Positions 55,858 through 64,000 of a stretch of DNA of 64,000 bases are shown piece after piece. This DNA comes from Nodularia sp. NIES-3585. GTDB lineage: Bacteria > Cyanobacteriota > Cyanobacteriia > Cyanobacteriales > Nostocaceae. Where the stretch lies: NCBI RefSeq assembly GCF_002218065.1, contig NZ_BDUB01000001.1:693567-757566 (forward strand). Reading direction: 5' to 3'. The position numbers and the translations under genes were made by a program. The notes under the pieces are model-generated. The model was not told where the DNA came from and ran no database searches. It worked only from the letters and a program-made list of their open reading frames with translations. Numbering within the stretch: position 1 is the stretch's first letter; each line of letters begins with the position of its first letter.

Positions 55858-57141
55858 TTATGCTAAGGCTGGTACAGGAATTTGTAGATGTGGGTACAAG
55901 GGGAAGCGATCGCACAATGCGGCTACCCGTTGGCGACAATCTTGTGCTACTGTCTCAGAATCAGGAGAAAGCAGCCTGTCAGCGATAATATTCCCAATCT
56001 CAGTAAATTCTGTTACACCCATGCCCCGTGTAGTCATGGCTGGAGAACCTAACCTCAGACCACTGGTAACAAATGGTGATTGAGGGTCAAAGGGAACTGT
56101 ATTTTTGTTAGCGGTAATATTTACTCCACTCACCAGTTGATCAGCTTGCTTTCCGGTCAAGCCAATATTCTGTAAATCTACTAACATTAAATGGTTATCT
56201 GTCCCATTTGACACTAGCTTTAAGCCACGGTTTTGCAGTTGACTTGCCAAAGCACGGGCATTGTCAATTACTTGAGCAGAATAATCTTTAAAATCTGGTT
56301 TGAGTGCTTCCCCAAAAGCCACTGCCTTGCCGGCAATTACGTGTTCTAGGGGACCGCCTTGAGTGCCAGGGAAAACGGATTTATCTAGCTTTTTGCCTAA
56401 TTCTGCATCGCGGGTCAAAATCAAACCACCACGAGGTCCACGGAGCGTTTTATGAGTTGTGGTTGTGACCACATCACAGAAGGGCAGTGGGTCGGGGTGA
56501 AGACCACTAGCCACTAAACCAGCAATATGGGCAATATCTGCCAGTAAGTAAGCGCCGACTTCATCAGCGATGCTGCGGAACTTTTCAAAATCGATCACAC
56601 GGGGATAAGCTGAATATCCACAAATTAAGAGCTTGGGACGCTCCCTCAGCGCCTGCTCCCGAATTTGTTCGTAGTCTAGCTGTTCTGTTTCTTGGCTGAC
56701 ACCGTAGTGGCAAACTTGGAACCACTTACCCGAAACATTCACTGGTGAACCGTGGGTGAGATGTCCCCCATGAGACAAATCCATACCCATGATTTTGTCA
56801 CCGGGTTGCAGTAATGTCAGGAAAACTGCAAAATTTGCCTGAGCGCCGGAATGGGGTTGGACATTAGCATGAGCCGCACCAAACAGCTGTTTAGCTCGGT
56901 CAATAGCTATTTGCTCAACTTGATCGACAAATTCACAACCGCCATAGTACCGTTTACCTGGCAATCCTTCGGCATATTTATTGGTCAATGGTGAACCTTG
57001 TGCTGCTAGTACAGCAGCCGAGGTAAAGTTTTCACTAGCAATCAACTCTAAGTGGTCGCGTTGACGCTGTAGTTCTTGGTTAATTAACCCCGCGATCGCG
57101 GGATCGGAGTTAGCCAAAATTTCGGAATTCGTTCTAGTCAC
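55858..57141 (-). CDS. glyA: Serine hydroxymethyltransferase
   Basis: 427 residues, PLP enzyme interconverting serine and glycine with tetrahydrofolate in the cytosol. The N-terminus [31 protein letters not shown], the active-site Lys in [13 protein letters not shown], and the C-terminal [19 protein letters not shown] are all in place. Full length for the bacterial family. In cyanobacteria it supplies one-carbon units and takes part in photorespiratory glycine handling. The upstream 390 bp hold no recognised riboswitch. Confidence 0.96.
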   Translation of the reverse strand: MTRTNSEILANSDPAIAGLINQELQRQRDHLELIASENFTSAAVLAAQGSPLTNKYAEGLPGKRYYGGCEFVDQVEQIAIDRAKQLFGAAHANVQPHSGAQANFAVFLTLLQPGDKIMGMDLSHGGHLTHGSPVNVSGKWFQVCHYGVSQETEQLDYEQIREQALRERPKLLICGYSAYPRVIDFEKFRSIADEVGAYLLADIAHIAGLVASGLHPDPLPFCDVVTTTTHKTLRGPRGGLILTRDAELGKKLDKSVFPGTQGGPLEHVIAGKAVAFGEALKPDFKDYSAQVIDNARALASQLQNRGLKLVSNGTDNHLMLVDLQNIGLTGKQADQLVSGVNITANKNTVPFDPQSPFVTSGLRLGSPAMTTRGMGVTEFTEIGNIIADRLLSPDSETVAQDCRQRVAALCDRFPLYPHLQIPVPALA

Positions 57142-57531
57142 TTAAAATTATCCTTGGTGGAAATTTGCACAACGGTGAATTGGGGCTTGCTATAGCACCT
57201 AACTTATTTTATGATTCTTCTGCTTTTTCCGTAATCTCAGATTTTACCTTTGATTGCGTACTCTGATCAAGTTAAGATTCAGCCTTTTTGTCTGATTTGT
57301 TACAGAAAATTCAATATTTGTGACAAATAACATAGAATAAATTAAAGTCCACTGTATTTCTCAGTGCGAACACTCCGGCTTTGAGTGTGATAGAAATGTC
57401 AACTACCTCCGGGAATTTGGAGCAGGCGGCCAAATGGGTCGTGTCAACTTGTGGACTGGATAGTGCCGACACTTCCTAGTTGAAGCAACAAGAAAATGTG
57501 AGCAATTGTTAGCATTTTTGGATCGGATGCG
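57142..57531. other. Intergenic region upstream of glyA with a possible transposase scrap
   Basis: 390 bp. On the plus strand at about 57352-57453 a short frame reads HCISQCEHSGFECDRNVNYL then REFGAGGQMGRV and a stop. This resembles the zinc-finger end of OrfB/TnpB transposases with several residues lost. The rest is AT-rich and should contain the glyA promoter. No RNA motif recognised. Confidence 0.3.
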
Positions 57532-57729
57532 ATGTTAGTCATTTTAATGGATAATCAAATCCTTGCCCCCGCGCAAGTTTGCCAATCTTGTTTACTTGCT
57601 GACGGTAGCGGTCAACCCCGTTGGCATGGAGGTCAATTGCGATGCGGTCAAGCAATTCGCCAAATAGCCGCACAGCAGCCAGTTCAGTATAAATGTCTGA
57701 TGGGTTTCCTAATTGCGTATATAGAATAA
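57532..57729 (+). CDS. Small cysteine-containing cyanobacterial protein
   Basis: 65 residues (or 60 from the ATG at 57547). Four Cys with a CxxC: QVCQSCLLADGSGQPRW, LRCGQAI, QYKCLMGF. The regular spacing suggests a zinc or iron-sulfur site. The opposite-strand frame over the same bases looks random, which favours this strand. I believe similar small proteins are conserved in cyanobacteria, but no function is known. It precedes the Tic20-like gene by 82 bp on the same strand. Confidence 0.55.
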   Translation: MLVILMDNQILAPAQVCQSCLLADGSGQPRWHGGQLRCGQAIRQIAAQQPVQYKCLMGFLIAYIE

Positions 57730-57811
57730 TCATAATCTATCAGCAAGACCAAGCAACTGCGTTATCCTAGGCTCAAGTAACTCTGAAATTTTAGCCCTAG
57801 GAGAACGCATA

Positions 57812-58285
57812 ATGACTTGGCGCGGGTCTGTAACAGTTTCTGACCGGATTTTTGCTTGTTTACCTTATTTGCTACCCCTGATTCAGGGTCTAAGCTTTGG
57901 TAGCTTTTTCTTCAGACAGTTTCCAGTTATTGGAGTGGTACTGATCCCTTTGAGTCCCATAATCGCAATTTATCAACTTCCCTTTGCCAGCCTGATTATT
58001 TTCTTTGCGTTGTTCCTACTAGTGGTGAGAAACGAAAAAATTAGTCACTTCATTCGCTTCAACACCATGCAGGCAATTCTTTTGAACATTGTGTTATTTT
58101 TGTGTGACATCCTGCGGCAAGTTTTGATTTCGGTTCCTGGTGCTGACTTTGCTTTAGAAACCATCTCTAACACCATCTTTATCGGTATATTGGCAGCAGT
58201 TGTCTATTCTGTTGCTCAATCCCTGTTTGGACGTTATGCAGAAATTCCGGCAATTTCTGATGCAGTCCATATGCAAGTGCGTTAG
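57812..58285 (+). CDS. Tic20-like membrane protein
   Basis: 157 residues with four predicted membrane helices and the family features DRIFACLPYLLPLIQGLSFG, NEKISHFIRFNTMQAILLNI and a C-terminal LFGRYAEIPAISDAVHMQV. Homologous to Tic20/Ycf60, a chloroplast inner-envelope import component; in cyanobacteria the role is unknown, possibly in membrane protein transport. AGGAG lies 9 bp before the ATG. Its stop codon overlaps the 3' end of the convergent FAH gene by 4 bp. Confidence 0.9.
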   Translation: MTWRGSVTVSDRIFACLPYLLPLIQGLSFGSFFFRQFPVIGVVLIPLSPIIAIYQLPFASLIIFFALFLLVVRNEKISHFIRFNTMQAILLNIVLFLCDILRQVLISVPGADFALETISNTIFIGILAAVVYSVAQSLFGRYAEIPAISDAVHMQVR

Positions 58286-59061
58286 TAATTACGCCTAGCC
58301 ACTTTGTTTTCTAGGCGACCAATACCTTCAATTTCCACCCGGACGCGATCGCCTAGGTGCAATTGCCCGACACCCAATGGCGTACCAGTTAGCACCACGT
58401 CTCCGGGTAATAGTGTCATCACCTGACTAATGTAGGACACTAGAACATCAGGGGGAAACACCATTTGATCAATACAGGCAGATTGCACAGGAATAGCATC
58501 GTCATTCAGAAAAGTCTGCAATCTCGCCCCAGGATTTAACTCTCGGACAATCCACGGGCCTAGAGGACAAAAAGTATCAAAACCTTTGGCGCGAGTCCAT
58601 TGGCTATCTTTTTGTTGTAAATCCCGCGCTGTGACATCGTTAGCGATTGTATAGCCCCAAATTTTGGTTTGGGCTGCTTCTATTGTGCAGTCACAAGTGC
58701 GATCGCCAATCACTAGGGCTAACTCACCTTCGTAGTCTACCCGTTGCGACTGGGGCGGATACATAATTTCTGTTTCCGTAGCAGTGATAGATGTCGGCGG
58801 CTTGAGAAATATTAATGGTTCATTTGGAACTGAAGTTCCCATTTCTTGGGCATGATCTGCATAATTCTTGCCTACTGCCACAACTTTTGAGGGAGCGCAG
58901 GGAGTCAGAATTTGGTAATTTTCGGGTTCTAGAATTAAATCTGTGGGTTGCCCTTCTAACCAGGGTGGAGCATCTAGCACCTGCACGTTGAGGGATAGTT
59001 GTAGCAAACCATAGTAAATTTTGCCTTCTAGATTTTGAACTCGCACATAGCGCTGCGCCAT
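58282..59061 (-). CDS. Fumarylacetoacetate hydrolase family protein
   Basis: 259 residues, YcgM/FAHD1 type. Seen: KVVAVGKNYADHAQEMG, FLKPPTSI, the metal-binding DYEGELALVIG, GYTIANDVTARDLQ, and TGTPLGVGQLHLGDRVRVEI. Members hydrolyse or decarboxylate 3-acylpyruvates and oxaloacetate using Mg2+. The exact substrate cannot be told. Length is typical when the small N-terminal domain is included. It converges with the Tic20-like gene. Confidence 0.9.
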   Translation of the reverse strand: MAQRYVRVQNLEGKIYYGLLQLSLNVQVLDAPPWLEGQPTDLILEPENYQILTPCAPSKVVAVGKNYADHAQEMGTSVPNEPLIFLKPPTSITATETEIMYPPQSQRVDYEGELALVIGDRTCDCTIEAAQTKIWGYTIANDVTARDLQQKDSQWTRAKGFDTFCPLGPWIVRELNPGARLQTFLNDDAIPVQSACIDQMVFPPDVLVSYISQVMTLLPGDVVLTGTPLGVGQLHLGDRVRVEIEGIGRLENKVARRNY

Positions 59062-59275
59062 AACCTTGATTAATATCCTTGTGTCTGCGATTAAAAGCTG
59101 TTTGTGAGAAATGCGAATTTGGCGAATTTGACAGATTTGGCTGATGATTCAAATTGAAAACTGGTAAGATTATAGTTCCTTGTTGCTTAGATGTTGATTA
59201 TTGCTAGTGTCCTTTGTGGTCTTCCAGTATAAAATCACATCAGCAGCCCCTTCGTCCATAAGGTGACCTAAAATT

Positions 59276-59614
59276 ATGTCCATAGTTTACGAAACTCTTT
59301 ACATTCTGCGTCCAGATATAGGAGAAGAACAGGTAGAGCAAGCAATTGCTAAATACCAAAACCTGCTGACTGAACAGGGCGCTGAGAATATGAAAATTCA
59401 AAATCGTGGTAAACGTCGCCTAGCTTACGAAATTAACAAGCATCGTGATGGCATCTACGTTCAAATGGATTACACTGGGCCAGGAACTGCGATCGCTCCT
59501 ATGGAACGTGCTATGCGTTTGAGTGAGGAAGTAATTCGTTACTTGACAATTAAGCAGGATCTACCAGAAGAAACAGTAGAAGAAGTAGAAGAAACCGTTG
59601 CTGTTTCTGCCTAA
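59276..59614 (+). CDS. rpsF: 30S ribosomal protein S6
   Basis: 112 residues. [20 protein letters not shown], the basic [20 protein letters not shown], and a short acidic tail ([14 protein letters not shown]) are typical of cyanobacterial S6, which binds S18 on the 30S platform. GGTGA precedes the ATG by 9 bp. Here it stands alone, without ssb or rpsR, as is usual in cyanobacteria. A CCCCGTC/GGCGGGG hairpin at about 59688-59708 follows and may serve as its 3' end. Confidence 0.96.
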   Translation: MSIVYETLYILRPDIGEEQVEQAIAKYQNLLTEQGAENMKIQNRGKRRLAYEINKHRDGIYVQMDYTGPGTAIAPMERAMRLSEEVIRYLTIKQDLPEETVEEVEETVAVSA

Positions 59615-59885
59615 GAAAAGTTCTGAGTAAGCAGTTCTGAGTGTTGACTTTTTACCAAGTAACTGCTAAAAGCAGGAACCAATAATCCCCGTCGATTTAT
59701 GGCGGGGAGTGTCAAAACTCAACACTCAGGATCGAAAATAGTTAATTTTTAAAATTTTTTTTACCATGAGCCTTTTTTCGGTTAAAGTGGGGAATCCTAA
59801 ATTAACAACTAACTGCTAAAGGCAGTACCATCGCAGTTATACCTAAGATTGGACAAGCATTCGTCAATGGGAGCTGTAAGCCACT

Positions 59886-60452
59886 GTGAGCCAAACTGAC
59901 ACACCCAACATCCAAGCTCTCTCTACCGAGGTATCGCAGTTGCGCCAAGAATTGCAGCTTCGTGATCAATTAGTGCAGCAGCTATCGCAAGAACTTTTCC
60001 GGCTGGTCAAGGGTAATACTAACTTTATGCCCCAGCGCGCTGAACCTGAATATGATTCGAGTCAGTTACAAGCATTACAAGAACAATTGCAAGCGGTTGA
60101 GCAGCAGGTAACGTTCTACCAAGAACAAATTACCACTCGTGACACCGAAATTTACCAATTGCGGCAGTCAGTGCAAGAACTCACTGATCGCAGTCGAATG
60201 TTGGAGCAGGTTGTACAAGAATTACCTCAAATTTATCGTCGTAAGTTCGAGGAACGTATGGCTCCAGTCAGAGAAAAAGTGGCAATGCTACAACGAGAAA
60301 ACCGCAAACTTCAGGCAGAACTGCAAAGTGTAAGTTACCGTTTGGCCATAAAAACCCGCACAGCTAGTCACAGTGGCATTGATTTACCAAATTTTGCCCG
60401 CCCAGATGCTGTTCCAAATCAAAATAATATTTCTACCGTTCAAAATGCCTGA
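59886..60452 (+). CDS. Coiled-coil protein of unknown function
   Basis: 188 residues from a GTG start. Residues about 10-45 and 60-150 are heptad-rich coiled coil (LRQELQLRDQLVQQLSQELF, LQEQLQAVEQQVTFYQEQIT, REKVAMLQRENRKLQAELQS), ending in a polar tail. No membrane or catalytic motif. I recall similar proteins as cyanobacterial hypotheticals, possibly structural or scaffold elements. It lies 271 bp after rpsF. Confidence 0.75.
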   Translation: MSQTDTPNIQALSTEVSQLRQELQLRDQLVQQLSQELFRLVKGNTNFMPQRAEPEYDSSQLQALQEQLQAVEQQVTFYQEQITTRDTEIYQLRQSVQELTDRSRMLEQVVQELPQIYRRKFEERMAPVREKVAMLQRENRKLQAELQSVSYRLAIKTRTASHSGIDLPNFARPDAVPNQNNISTVQNA

Positions 60453-60680
60453 TGGCCATTGATCCCAATAGGGATAATATCGCCAATTTGCGACAATAAT
60501 AAACCACTTGCCCCTATGGAAGTGGTAAATTTTTGCGCGTTATTAGTCGCAATATCAGATTTTTAACTGGGTGCAGTTCGGGTAGCAAGCAATTGAAAAA
60601 ATTTGCTTTTACCTAGTTCGGCGATTTCCCACTGCACCTGCTTCAACCGACTTCCGTATCTCATGGACGGACACGGGAAA

Positions 60681-61028
60681 TTATGCGATCGCTAGATTCC
60701 GCTCATTGGTGTTGGTGAAAATATCATCGTAAGTATCGAAGATTTCAAACACTGAGTCCAGTTGTGTTAGTTCCAAAATTAACCTAACCGCAGCCTGCAC
60801 GTTACATAACACTAGACGACAACCACTTTCACGTGCTGATGTTAGTCCATTGATTAGAGGGACTAATCCAGAACTGTCCATGAAATCTACTTCTGACAGG
60901 TCAATAACCCAGAGTTGATCTGGCTGGGGTATTACTTCGAGCATCTGTTTGCTAAAAGCCATTCCACCCTGCAAGTCTATGCTGCCTTGGGGCTTAAATA
61001 ACACCACTTGATCTTGTGAGATAATCAT
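60681..61028 (-). CDS. STAS-domain anti-anti-sigma factor-like protein
   Basis: 115 residues from the ATG at 61028 (MIISQDQVVLFKPQGSIDL). The open frame reaches 61139, but the extra Cys-rich stretch has no family character. The STAS core has LWVIDLSEVDFMDSSGLVPL with the phosphorylatable Ser in DSSGL, then GCRLVLCNVQAAVRLILELT. It is expected to bind an anti-sigma or switch kinase in a partner-switching pathway; no partner is adjacent. The 427 bp up to dedA are AT-rich with no further feature called. Confidence 0.88.
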   Translation of the reverse strand: MIISQDQVVLFKPQGSIDLQGGMAFSKQMLEVIPQPDQLWVIDLSEVDFMDSSGLVPLINGLTSARESGCRLVLCNVQAAVRLILELTQLDSVFEIFDTYDDIFTNTNERNLAIA

Positions 61029-61455
61029 GAATTTAACAAAGTAGTTGGAACAGGTAATAAAACAGCAACTTGACATCAAACAACAAAAATACTGTTTTAT
61101 TTTCAGACTTATGCAGTTACAGCAGTCCTTTTGAGACAATTAGCTTCAGTATTTATGTCGTATAATTTATGTTAACTTCCTTAAATATAGGCATAATGGC
61201 ATAAGAATTTCGGTATCAACCGTATCTTTTACGATATTTTTACATTTAACCAGGATTGTGATAAATTTTTCATAAAAATACTTGACAAATGAGCATGAAA
61301 TGTGAAGTTATAGCGACAATTGCTAAATAGTCAACATGATGAGTTTTTTGTGGTGCATACCCCACTTCCCACTCTGAAGTGGATTGATTGACACCCCAGC
61401 CATAGAAGAGCCAAGATATATGAAAGGTAAAAAATTGTAAAGGCGGCGGTGCGGG

Positions 61456-62085
61456 ATGTCTCTTGAGCTGATTTCACTAGAAAACATCCAGGAATTTGCC
61501 CACCAATATGGTTACTGGGCGATTTTTTTGGGAATTTTGCTAGAAAATTTGGGCATTCCCCTTCCTGGTGAAACCGTGACTTTGGTCGGCGGATTTCTAG
61601 CTGGCAGTGAGGAATTGAACTATTGGTTAGTTCTCAGCGATGCCGTTGCAGGTGCTGTGATTGGCGGTGCTTGCGGTTATTGGATTGGTAAAATAGGGGG
61701 CTGGCCTTTTCTGGTACAAATAGGTAAACTCTTTCGGATTTCCGATGAGCGGTTATTGAATATTAAAAATCAATTTAGTGAAAATGCTACTAAAGCTGTA
61801 TTCTTTGGGCGCTTCTTCGCATTATTGCGAATCTTTGCAGCACCATTAGCTGGTATAGCTGAAATGCCGTTCAGAAAATTCTTTTTGTACAACTTAGCAG
61901 GAGCAACCACTTGGGCTAGTGTGATGGTCACGTTAGCTTTCTTTGCTGGCAAAGTTGTATCCCTAGAACAACTAGTGGCCTGGGTAGGTCAATTCGCGAT
62001 CGCGGCTTTACTTATCCTTGTGGCCTTGATTGCTATACCCATCTGGTTAGAGTCCCGCCAAGTCAAGCGGGCAGCAGGTGAGTAG
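61456..62085 (+). CDS. DedA-family membrane protein
   Basis: 209 residues with four or five membrane segments and the DedA/VTT signatures FLGILLENLGIPLPGETVTLVGG, the FFGRFFALLRIFAAPLAGIAEM glycine/arginine motif, and NLAGATTWASVM. DedA proteins act as lipid or small-molecule transporters (for example C55-phosphate or phosphatidylethanolamine flippases) and affect envelope integrity. The substrate here is unknown. It converges with argG across a heptamer repeat. Confidence 0.9.
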   Translation: MSLELISLENIQEFAHQYGYWAIFLGILLENLGIPLPGETVTLVGGFLAGSEELNYWLVLSDAVAGAVIGGACGYWIGKIGGWPFLVQIGKLFRISDERLLNIKNQFSENATKAVFFGRFFALLRIFAAPLAGIAEMPFRKFFLYNLAGATTWASVMVTLAFFAGKVVSLEQLVAWVGQFAIAALLILVALIAIPIWLESRQVKRAAGE

Positions 62086-62142
62086 GAAGAGGCAGGGGTG
62101 CAGGGGGCAGGGTGCAGGGGGAAGAAAATTCTCCATCTCAAT

Positions 62143-62200
62143 CCCTACTCCCCACTCCCTACTCCCTATTCCCCACTCCCCACTCCCCACTCACTACTCC
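62143..62200. repeat. Heptamer short tandem repeat (ACTCCCC/ACTCCCT)
   Basis: Eight or so heptamers, the reverse complement of the GGGGAGT class, directly between dedA and argG. The preceding 62090-62123 is a GCAGGGG/TGCAGGG repeat. Confidence 0.95.
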
Positions 62201-63403
62201 CTAACTTCTACCTTGTTGCGCCCAAATCCGAGTTGGTAACCCCCAAACGTAAATAAAGCCTTCAGCTGCTTTGTGGTCAAATTGGTCTTCAGATCCATAA
62301 GTTGCCAAGTCTGGGCTATAAAGTGAATGGTCACTCCAACGCCCGACTACATTGGCATTACCTTTAAAAAGTTTTACTCGTACAGTTCCTAAAACTCGTT
62401 CTTGTGTTTTTTGAATAAAAGCATCTAGTGCGCCTTTGAGTGGACTATACCAAAGACCGTTATAAACGATTTGGGTGTAAGTCTCTTCAATACCTCGCTT
62501 GTAATGGCTGACATCTGCTGTCAAAGTCAGGCTTTCTAAATCCCGGTGTGCTTGAATTAGCACTAACATAGCAGGTGATTCGTAGATTTCCCTAGATTTA
62601 ATTCCTACTAGGCGGTTTTCCATCATGTCGATCCGCCCAATACCGTGATTTCCTACTATCTGATTGAGTTGTTCAATTAGCTCAACTGGGTTTTTAGGTG
62701 TACCGTTGAGGCTGGTAGGAATACCTCGTGTAAAACCAATTTCAATGTACTCTGGTTCATTGGGCGTATCAGCGATCGCCTTGGTCATTTCATAGATTTC
62801 TTCTAGTGGCTCAACGGCTGGATCTTCGAGTATGCCAGCTTCAATACTACGACCGAGTAAATTTTTATCAATGCTATAGGGAGAAGATTTTTTGACTGGT
62901 GAGGGGATGCCAAATTGCTCACCATAAGCAATGGTTTCCTCACGGCTCATCCCCCATTCTCTAGCTGGTGCGAGGATCTTCAGATTGGGATTTAGAGCAG
63001 CACAAGCCACATCAAAGCGAACCTGATCATTACCTTTACCAGTGCAACCGTGAGCGATCGCATCAGCACCATATTTATGGGCAGCTTCTACTAATATTTT
63101 GGCAATTAACGGACGAGCTAGGGCTGTTCCCAAAGGATACCGATTTTCGTATAGGGCATTTGCTTGAATTGCGGCAAAAGCATAATCCTTAACGAAAGTA
63201 TCTTTAACGTCAGCCACTAGAGACTCACTTGCACCCGACTTCAGCGCTTTTTCTCGGATTGGCTCTAATTCATCTCCCTGACCTAAATCTGCTGCGAGGG
63301 TAATTACTTCCTCTACACCCCATTCATTTTTCAGGTAGGGGATACAAACGGAGGTATCCACTCCCCCAGAATATGCCAAGACAACCTTTTTAGCGCGACC
63401 CAT
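62201..63403 (-). CDS. argG: Argininosuccinate synthase
   Basis: 400 residues. Condenses citrulline and aspartate with ATP to argininosuccinate in arginine synthesis. The N-terminal ATP loop [69 protein letters not shown] and [13 protein letters not shown] are all intact. Normal family length, type 1 bacterial. Confidence 0.97.
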   Translation of the reverse strand: MGRAKKVVLAYSGGVDTSVCIPYLKNEWGVEEVITLAADLGQGDELEPIREKALKSGASESLVADVKDTFVKDYAFAAIQANALYENRYPLGTALARPLIAKILVEAAHKYGADAIAHGCTGKGNDQVRFDVACAALNPNLKILAPAREWGMSREETIAYGEQFGIPSPVKKSSPYSIDKNLLGRSIEAGILEDPAVEPLEEIYEMTKAIADTPNEPEYIEIGFTRGIPTSLNGTPKNPVELIEQLNQIVGNHGIGRIDMMENRLVGIKSREIYESPAMLVLIQAHRDLESLTLTADVSHYKRGIEETYTQIVYNGLWYSPLKGALDAFIQKTQERVLGTVRVKLFKGNANVVGRWSDHSLYSPDLATYGSEDQFDHKAAEGFIYVWGLPTRIWAQQGRS

Positions 63404-63482
63404 TGGTTTCTCCAGTTAGAAAAACAAAGAATGAGTCATTATTATAAGATATGTAGGTTTAATCCCCAGAAAAAAGTTAGGA

Positions 63483-63617
63483 ATGAAAAATTTACTGAAT
63501 ACAATTATCTCACTAATTATTGGTGCTGGTATAGGTAGTGGTGCTACTTACTATTTCATGCCCAAACCTAGTGCAACCATAGAGACGACATTTATCGTCA
63601 CGCCGAATTGCTGTTGA
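63483..63617 (+). pseudogene. Truncated small membrane protein
   Basis: A 44-codon frame: KNLLNTIISLIIGAGIGSGA followed by TYYFMPKPS, an N-terminal membrane helix. At about 63580-63590 it runs into sequence that in another frame is transposase, then stops. The 3' part of this gene appears to have been replaced by the insertion-sequence remnant. Confidence 0.45.
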
Positions 63618-63789
63618 ACACATGATATGTCAAGTAAAAATATTTCGAGTAGCTAGTGACAGATTCCGTCTAGCTCGTTATCGCAGATTCCGTCTAGCTC
63701 GTTATCGATATAGTCAAGTGATTATGGCAGTTTGTGGACTGGTCAGATTACGGATTAATCGGTTATTATCTTTAACCCTTAATACTTAA
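63592..63789 (+). pseudogene. C-terminal remnant of an insertion-sequence transposase
   Basis: The frame reads RRIAVEHMICQVKIFRVASD then RFRLARYR twice and YSQVIMAVCGLVRLRINRLL, the typical end of an IS5/IS4-like DDE transposase. A 24-bp exact direct duplication (starting AGATTCCGTC) at about 63661-63708 repeats the residues RFRLARYR. No inverted ends or DDE residues remain. Confidence 0.65.
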
Positions 63790-63889
63790 TTTTCTTTCTT
63801 TAAATTGATAGACACGCGGTGTGTATGGGGTCTGCGACTGGTATCACCAGTCTATGCTGTAGGCGATAGCTCTAATTTTTTATTGCTTG

Positions 63890-64000
63890 TCAACTTTCAT
63901 CTTTATATACCTCGCTACGATGTCCGACTGACACAACACTTACCAATACAACATCATCGAAAATATCGTAGACAACGCGATAGTCGCCTACTCTAATCCT
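63890..64000 (-). CDS. RelE/ParE-type toxin, partial (5' end beyond window)
   Basis: The last 36 codons of a RelE-family mRNA interferase: RIRVGDYRVVYDIFDDVVLV, VSVGHRSEVYKDES, stop. The RVGDYRVVY strand and the VGHRSEVY C-terminus are the usual family hallmarks. The N-terminal part and any antitoxin lie outside the window. Confidence 0.8.
   Translation of the reverse strand, partial: RIRVGDYRVVYDIFDDVVLVSVVSVGHRSEVYKDES

Noticed and set aside
57352-57453. Possible TnpB zinc-finger remnant upstream of glyA
   Set aside because: Only about 30 residues with partial CxxC-like spacing; too short and degenerate to call as a feature of its own.
61282-61310. TTGACA followed by TATAGC upstream of dedA as a promoter
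   Set aside because: The spacing is 20-21 bp and there is no MerR-type regulator or dyad, so a standard promoter is not supported.

Overview
The window looks like chromosomal DNA of a filamentous, probably heterocyst-forming cyanobacterium (Nostocales). The signs are frequent GCGATCGC (HIP1) octamers, heptamer short tandem repeats (GGGGAGT and TTTTGAC types), the dark chlorophyll-synthesis gene chlB, a DevBCA-type exporter, DUF4912 and caspase/WD40 proteins, and a Tic20-like protein. No rRNA, tRNA or CRISPR array was found.

Layout. 0-9 kb: S-formylglutathione hydrolase, an MFS transporter, a small secreted protein, a 1711-residue caspase-STAND-WD40 protein and MsrB. 9-19 kb: a PstS-like protein with five DUF4912 repeats, then a cobalt homeostasis module (CoaR sensor, a GT-C-type membrane protein, CoaT efflux ATPase with a readable MerR-type operator). 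19-21.4 kb: a decay zone of truncated genes, tandem repeats and a duplicated 5' end of glyS. 21.4-25.2 kb: glyS and chlB, convergent. 25.5-29 kb: devB-devC-devA exporter on the minus strand.

31.5-49.9 kb is the most interesting part. It is a run of eight plus-strand genes resembling a reduced polyunsaturated-fatty-acid or heterocyst-glycolipid type iterative synthase. In order: a PfaA-like KS-AT-ACP-ACP-KR-DH megasynthase; a PfaB-like protein (dead KS plus AT); a PfaD-like flavin enoyl reductase; a [2Fe-2S] ferredoxin; two tandem stand-alone HHxxxDG acyltransferases of the PapA5/condensation superfamily; a stand-alone carrier protein; and a 644-residue protein of unrecognised function carrying a TubC-type N-terminal docking domain. 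No PfaC homologue, thioesterase or glycosyltransferase is present. The inferred product is a reduced long-chain hydroxylated lipid that is esterified, possibly exported by the DevBCA-like pump 2.5 kb away. This combination does not match a pathway I can name.

50-55.7 kb is a stress-type island: a Tat-exported DUF839/PhoX-like protein, a 5'-truncated Mn-catalase, a cupin, a startless small stress-type ORF, a DJ-1/PfpI protein with a helical C-terminal extension, and DUF2267 and DUF6335-like proteins. 55.8-64 kb is housekeeping: glyA, a small CxxC protein, a Tic20-like protein, a FAH-family hydrolase, rpsF, a coiled-coil protein, an STAS protein, DedA and argG. It ends in a transposase remnant and the 3' end of a RelE-type toxin gene. 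Short MITE-like repeats with TATAGC ends and apparent TA target sites are scattered through the window, including inside the lipid cluster.
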